This document shows positions 60,028 through 64,000 of a stretch of DNA of 64,000 nucleotides, piece by piece. The translations under genes were made by a program, and so were the position numbers. This DNA is from JAFEBO01 sp044221315 (GTDB lineage: Bacteria; Planctomycetota; Phycisphaerae; Phycisphaerales; UBA1924): contig JBGAPK010000003.1 in assembly GCA_044221315.1 (NCBI GenBank), positions 62,001 through 126,000 of the forward strand, read 5' to 3'. The notes beneath the pieces were generated by a model that saw only the letters and a list, made by a program, of their open reading frames with translations, was not told the DNA's origin and did no database searches. Numbering within the stretch: the first letter of the stretch is position 1; every line of letters begins with the position of its first letter.

Positions 60028-61713
60028 ATGCCCCATCCCGAGGACATCTCCCCGCCACCGCCCGGCTCGCCACGCCCGGCCCGGATCATCGCCAAGATCG
60101 TGCCCCGTGCCCTTCGGCGCGGGACGCTGCTTTCGGGCATGCGTATCCGCAAGAAGCTTTTCTTCCTGCACACTTTTTTCTCTCTCGCCCTGACATTCAT
60201 TCTCCTGGTTGCGCTCCGGCCGGCGATCGCGAGGATCGTCGATCGGGCCGATGCCCGCGCGTCTATCGATCTGCTGAGCGCTCTTGCGCCCGGCCTCTCG
60301 TCGCCCGACCCGGGCGAAGTTCAACGTGCCGGCGAGTACCTCAAGTCCCACCCCCACGTCATGACCCGGCAGGGGACCGCTTCCGAATTGGGCATCCCGC
60401 GCGAGATCGCCGCGAACGCCAGCGCAGCGCCCGGCACGGCTCTTGAGTTCTCCGAGCCGCCGATCGAAGCCGCGGCCATCGCTTTTATTACGCCCCCCGG
60501 CGCGAGCGAAGGCCGCTACGTCATCCTCTCCGCGACCAGCCCCGAAGCCCGCTCCAGCGTCGTCTGGCTGTATTGCTACGCCCTCGCCGCCCTCCTCATC
60601 GTCTATGCCCTTGTCGCGCTCGCTCTCGAACTGTTCGTCCTGCCGCAGGCCGTCTACGACCCGATCCGTCGCATCCTGGAAGCCGACAAACTCGTTCAGG
60701 AAAACCAGGGCGGCACCGGCGAACTCGTCGCGGAGATCTACATCCCTCAGGACGAACTCGGCGAGATCATGCGATCCCGTAATGACTCGATCCGGGCTCT
60801 CCGGAGCATTCAGGTCGCGCTGAACCAGGCGCTCTCGCAGCTCGAGGTAACCGCCAACGACCTCAAACGCAAGAACCACCTCCTCGAAACCGCCCAGCGC
60901 AACCTCGCCGACGCGGACCGCCTCGCGAGCCTTGGCATGATGTCCGCGGGTATCGCTCATGAGCTCAATACACCGCTGGCGGTGCTCAAGGGCAGCGTGG
61001 AACAGCTTGCCGCCGCACCGGGCACGCCGGTCGAACCTAGCCGAGCCGCCCTCATGCTCCGGGTGGTCCAACGCCTGGAACGCCTCAGCGAGAGCCTGCT
61101 CGACTTTGCCCGTGTTCGCCCGCCCCTCAGCCGCCCGGTGTCGCTTGCGGCGATCATCGACGAGGCCGCGACGCTCGTCCGGCTCGACCGCTCGATCCGT
61201 GCCGCACCCGTCGAGAACGGCGTCGACCCAGCCCTGATCGTCGAGTGCGACGCCGACCGGATGACCCAGGTCTTCGTCAATCTCCTCCGGAACGCGGCGG
61301 ACGCCATTCAGGCCCGTCAGGATCGCCCCGTTTCACCCGCCGACCGAATCGTTGTCGAGGCCGAACAAACCCAACGCGACGGCTCTGAATGGCTCTCCAT
61401 CCGCATTACCGATACCGGCCCCGGCATTGATCACGCCATTCTGCCCATGCTGTTCGAGCCATTCGCCAGCACCCGCCTCGATAGCCGGGGAACCGGACTT
61501 GGTCTTGCTGTCGCCGAGGGAATCGTGCGGGAGCACGGCGGCGTTCTCCTGGCCAGGAACCGCTCGACGGAGAACGGAAATAGCCACGCGGAAGACCGTG
61601 TAGGTGCGGTCTTTGAGATCATGCTTCCTCTGGGCCGGTCGCCTTCCGAAACCCCCTCCCTGAGGGAGGGGGTTCGGGATGGATTTGTTTCGCCCACGAA
61701 CTCCGCTCGCTAA
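60028..61713 (+). CDS. Membrane sensor histidine kinase
   Basis: A 561-aa HK. An N-terminal anchor (KLFFLHTFFSLALTFILLVA) and second transmembrane segment (LYCYALAALLIVYALVALAL) flank a periplasmic loop of about 130 aa, followed by HAMP-like and coiled-coil segments. The phosphoacceptor is His311 in GIAHELNTPLAVLKGSVEQL. The N box is VFVNLLRNAADAI, G1 is DTGPGIDH and the G2 box GTGLGLAVAEGIVREHGGVL. Its gene ends with a hairpin-coded tail (61646-61677). It probably acts with the regulator at 61741, 27 bp downstream. Confidence 0.93.
   Translation: MPHPEDISPPPPGSPRPARIIAKIVPRALRRGTLLSGMRIRKKLFFLHTFFSLALTFILLVALRPAIARIVDRADARASIDLLSALAPGLSSPDPGEVQRAGEYLKSHPHVMTRQGTASELGIPREIAANASAAPGTALEFSEPPIEAAAIAFITPPGASEGRYVILSATSPEARSSVVWLYCYALAALLIVYALVALALELFVLPQAVYDPIRRILEADKLVQENQGGTGELVAEIYIPQDELGEIMRSRNDSIRALRSIQVALNQALSQLEVTANDLKRKNHLLETAQRNLADADRLASLGMMSAGIAHELNTPLAVLKGSVEQLAAAPGTPVEPSRAALMLRVVQRLERLSESLLDFARVRPPLSRPVSLAAIIDEAATLVRLDRSIRAAPVENGVDPALIVECDADRMTQVFVNLLRNAADAIQARQDRPVSPADRIVVEAEQTQRDGSEWLSIRITDTGPGIDHAILPMLFEPFASTRLDSRGTGLGLAVAEGIVREHGGVLLARNRSTENGNSHAEDRVGAVFEIMLPLGRSPSETPSLREGVRDGFVSPTNSAR
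61646..61677. repeat. GC-rich hairpin inside kinase 3' end
   Basis: CCGAA-A-CCCCCTCCC and GGGAGGGGG-TTCGG form a 14-bp stem with one bulged A and loop TGA. It lies in the reading frame near the 3' end of the kinase gene, so the C-terminus (SETPSLREGVRDGF) is encoded by the repeat. It resembles intergenic REP/MITE-type hairpins. Confidence 0.6.
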
Positions 61714-61740
61714 CCTCAACGTCGCGTTGAAGACCCCCGC

Positions 61741-62379
61741 ATGACCGAATCCGCCAAACAACTCGAAGCACCTCCGGCTCCTCCACTCTCCATCGTCTGC
61801 CTCGACGACGACGAGGACTTTCGTCAGTACATGCGCTCGACCCTCCAGAGCGACGGCCACGAAGTCCGCGTCTGCGCGAATCCGGAAGAGTTCTTCGATT
61901 CATGCGAGGAACGCCTCCCGGACCTTGTTCTGCTCGATATCAAGATGGGACGCGACAGCGGCGAATCCGTTCTCCAGGAAATCCGCAAGCGCTGGAGCCG
62001 TCTGGCCGTCATCGTCGTGACGGGCTATCCCTCGATGGACTCGATGCGGGAGACCTTCAAGCAGGACGCGTTCGATTACCTCGCAAAGCCCTTCTCGCTC
62101 GCCGAACTGCGCCGGGCCCTCGCTCAGGCAGCCGACTCGCTTGGCTTGGGGCGGCGGCCGCAGGACAAGCTCCGAGCCGAACTCGGACGCCACATCCGTC
62201 TCGCACGCACGGAGACCGCCTGGACGCTCAAGGAACTCTCGGATGCGAGCGGAATCAGCGTGAGCCAGCTTTCGTCAATTGAACGCGGTGCGCACCTGCC
62301 GAGCCTCGAATCGCTCCTAGCGATCGCCGGGGCGCTTAAGCGAAAGCCGAGCGATTGGCTGAACGCGGGCGGGTTTTGA
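61741..62379 (+). CDS. Response regulator with XRE-type DNA-binding output
   Basis: A 212-aa protein. A receiver domain (SIVCLDDDEDFRQYMRSTLQ, phosphoacceptor Asp66 in LVLLDIKMG, Thr/Lys switch in VVTGYPSMD and YLAKPF) is joined to an XRE/Cro helix-turn-helix (LGRHIRLARTETAWTLKELS, SGISVSQLSSIERGAHLPSL) in the last 60 residues. Such XRE outputs are unusual among response regulators. It follows the kinase by 27 bp. Confidence 0.9.
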   Translation: MTESAKQLEAPPAPPLSIVCLDDDEDFRQYMRSTLQSDGHEVRVCANPEEFFDSCEERLPDLVLLDIKMGRDSGESVLQEIRKRWSRLAVIVVTGYPSMDSMRETFKQDAFDYLAKPFSLAELRRALAQAADSLGLGRRPQDKLRAELGRHIRLARTETAWTLKELSDASGISVSQLSSIERGAHLPSLESLLAIAGALKRKPSDWLNAGGF

Positions 62380-62398
62380 ACAACTCTTCGAATTCAGA

Positions 62399-62842
62399 TC
62401 ATTTGATCGGATGCCCGAGAAACTGCTTCCACCACTCGGCCACACGTGGCAACCAGCCCGCTTCAACCATCACCGGCACTTCGGCGACCACATCGGGCGA
62501 ATAGCCCCGTGGACGCAATTTCAGGTGAAGCACATAGTGCCCCAGCCCATCGTGCTCCACATGCACACAAAAGTTGCCATCTTCAGACTGTCGCTCTCTC
62601 CACGAACCCCGTTCGTTGCTTTCGACCGGTACTTCGTCCCACATCGACGCGAGCGAGTAATGCCGCTCAAGGTGCCCGGAACCACCTGTAACTGCAATCA
62701 CTCCCGGAATGGAAATCTCAAAATCAAAGCTCGAACTGTCAGCGTCACCTCGGTGATTCGACAATTTCAGGGCGGCATATTGCCCGCCTCGTCCCGGAAT
62801 GCATAGAACGCCGTGCTCAAATGACGGACGAAACTCGTCCAT
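62399..62842 (-). CDS. Hypothetical protein
   Basis: A 147-aa soluble protein with regular beta-strand-like hydrophobicity: VLCIPGRGGQYAALKLSNHR, FDFEISIPGVIAVTGGSG, and YVLHLKLRPRGYSPDVVAEV. It resembles DUF6228-type small proteins in outline, but that is uncertain. It starts 3 bp after the E2 gene stop, so it may be co-transcribed. No signal peptide. Confidence 0.6.
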   Translation of the reverse strand: MDEFRPSFEHGVLCIPGRGGQYAALKLSNHRGDADSSSFDFEISIPGVIAVTGGSGHLERHYSLASMWDEVPVESNERGSWRERQSEDGNFCVHVEHDGLGHYVLHLKLRPRGYSPDVVAEVPVMVEAGWLPRVAEWWKQFLGHPIK

Positions 62843-62845
62843 TGA

Positions 62846-64000
62846 TTAAACCAGCAACGTCGCCGGCTTCTCCAGCAAACTCTTCACCGTGTTCAGGTAA
62901 TTCGCCGCCATCGCTCCGTCGATCACGCGATGGTCGCTGCTCATCGTCATGCTCATCACATAACCCGGCACGACCTGGCCGTCCTTTACCACCGCCTTCT
63001 GGATCGCCCCACCCACGGCCAGGATCGCGGTGTTCGGCGGATTGATGATCGCCGTGAAACCCTCCACGCGGAACATGCCAAGGTTGCTGATCGTGAACGT
63101 CGCGTCGCTCATTTCTTCGACACTCAGACCCTTCGTTCGGGCCTTCTCTGAAAGACGCTTGGTCTCTGAAGAAATCTGACGCAGGCCGAGTGCGTCGGCC
63201 CCGCGGATGGTCGCGACCAGCAGCCCGCCGCCGGTGCCATCCTCCAGCACCGGCAGCGCGATCGCCACACCGACGTTGACATCTGCCAGGTACTCGATCG
63301 CCTCGTTCCCCGGCGTTCCCGCCCATCGCGTGTTCACGTACGGATGCTGGTGCATCGCCAGGCCGCACGCCCGGACAAGGAAGTCGTTCACACTCAGTTT
63401 GACGCCCTGGTTGGACAACTGCTCGTTCAACTGCCCGCGCAACTCGACCAGCGCGTCCATATCCACTTCGACCGTCACCTGGTAGTGCGGGATCGTCGTC
63501 TTGCTCTCGACCAGCCGCTTGGCGATGGTCTTCCGCATGTTCGACAGAGGCACCATCCGAGCCACAAGCCCCCCGCCGCCACCGGACAGCAACGGCCCCG
63601 GCGTCGCCCGCTGTGGCTGAGCCACCTGCGTTCGAGCAAGGGGCTGGGAAGGCTTCGAGACTGACTGCCCGCCCGCGCTCCGCCCCGGCGCACCGGTGCT
63701 CACCGCCGCTTCGACGTCCTTCCGGATGATCCGGCCGCCCGGGCCCGAACCCTGCAGCGAGCCAAGATCAACGTTTGATTCCGCGGCGATCTTCTTTGCC
63801 AATGGGCTGGCGAAGATCCGTCCGCCGTCGCCGCGCCCGGCGGAATTTCCGTTCGAACTTTCGCCGGTTGGTGCGTGCGAGCCGTTCGAAACCGGCGGAG
63901 CCATCGTCGCAGTGCCTCCGCCCGAATTCGCCGCTTCTCTTCCTCCGGCAACCTGAGCCTTGGCAGGAGCCGCGGCCCCACCGCGCTGGGCCTTGATCGT
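62846..64000 (-). CDS. Dihydrolipoamide acyltransferase (E2), N-terminus outside window
   Basis: The frame is open to the window edge, so 384 residues of the C-terminal part are visible. They comprise an Ala/Pro-rich linker, the E3-binding domain (ASPLAKKIAAESNVDLGSLQ with GSGPGGRIIRKDVEAA), and the catalytic acyltransferase domain ending with DHRVIDGAMAANYL, where His and Asp of HRVIDG are catalytic. The lipoyl domain must lie beyond 64000. Pyruvate or other 2-oxoacid specificity is not decided. Confidence 0.92.
   Translation of the reverse strand, partial: TIKAQRGGAAAPAKAQVAGGREAANSGGGTATMAPPVSNGSHAPTGESSNGNSAGRGDGGRIFASPLAKKIAAESNVDLGSLQGSGPGGRIIRKDVEAAVSTGAPGRSAGGQSVSKPSQPLARTQVAQPQRATPGPLLSGGGGGLVARMVPLSNMRKTIAKRLVESKTTIPHYQVTVEVDMDALVELRGQLNEQLSNQGVKLSVNDFLVRACGLAMHQHPYVNTRWAGTPGNEAIEYLADVNVGVAIALPVLEDGTGGGLLVATIRGADALGLRQISSETKRLSEKARTKGLSVEEMSDATFTISNLGMFRVEGFTAIINPPNTAILAVGGAIQKAVVKDGQVVPGYVMSMTMSSDHRVIDGAMAANYLNTVKSLLEKPATLLV

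Noticed and set aside
1..64000. CRISPR array, rRNA operon or insertion sequence
   Set aside because: No regularly spaced repeats, no rRNA segments and no transposase or integrase coding sequence were seen.

Overview
This window looks like a chromosomal segment of a high-GC planctomycete, most likely of the Phycisphaerae/Phycisphaerales type. That placement is an inference. It rests on a secreted CRTAC-type FG-GAP/UnbV protein ending in a two-repeat dockerin-like tail (14589-16295), the abundance of STAS, ECF, anti-sigma and PP2C regulators, paralogous MGH1-like glucosidases, and the high-GC codon use. No rRNA, CRISPR array, transposase or integrase gene was found.

Layout. 1-1530: end of a VWA-domain protein. 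1564-5755 (minus): ribH-nusB-ftsY, an orphan MlaE permease, a STAS/RsbW-type pair and a small lipoprotein. 5849-8072 (plus): guaA and an acetyltransferase. 8093-10475 (minus): a membrane protein, tRNA-Ser(CGA), coaC and rpoZ. 10787-12166 (plus): two small proteins, a strong terminator and tRNA-Ser(GCT). 12675-25738 (minus): a long accessory run with an ABC exporter, the CRTAC protein, an ECF sigma/STAS operon behind a sigma-54-type promoter, a sigma-54 activator, a DinB/NRDE/ATP-grasp operon, a four-gene Rieske membrane operon, and a PP2C/anti-sigma pair. 25960-40056 (plus): a carbohydrate and redox cluster (glucose dehydrogenase, aquaporin, GMC oxidoreductase, VOC, YHS and DoxX proteins, a glucosidase, coaB, a GlcG/HbpS-like protein, an SMP-30 lactonase, MOSC). 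40628-42401 (minus): VIT-like and Ca2+/H+ transporters. 43162-49226 (plus): a complete RND tripartite efflux operon. 49398-53890 (plus): a 3D-domain protein, a lipoprotein and a second MGH1-like glucosidase. 53932-59985 (minus): nadK, dxs, ispA-type synthase, ptsN-like IIA and rsmB. 60028-62379 (plus): a histidine kinase and a response regulator with an XRE-type output domain. 62399-64000 (minus): a hypothetical protein and the E2 acyltransferase of a 2-oxoacid dehydrogenase, cut by the window edge.

Main points of interest. (1) A near-consensus sigma-54 promoter (17428-17444) lies between a GAF-PAS-AAA-Fis sigma-54 activator and a STAS-ECF operon, with two perfect palindromes about 100-135 bp upstream of it, suggesting a sigma-54 to ECF cascade. 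(2) A 22-nt exact copy of the 3' end of tRNA-Ser(GCT) recurs 28.3 kb away at 40418-40439, next to a second shared repeat, as expected for attachment-site scars of an integrated element. (3) An uncharacterised, overlap-coupled operon (22256-24466) encodes two tiny membrane proteins, a heme-reductase-like/Rieske fusion and a Cys-motif membrane protein. (4) Secreted YHS-domain proteins are concentrated within the sugar-oxidation cluster.
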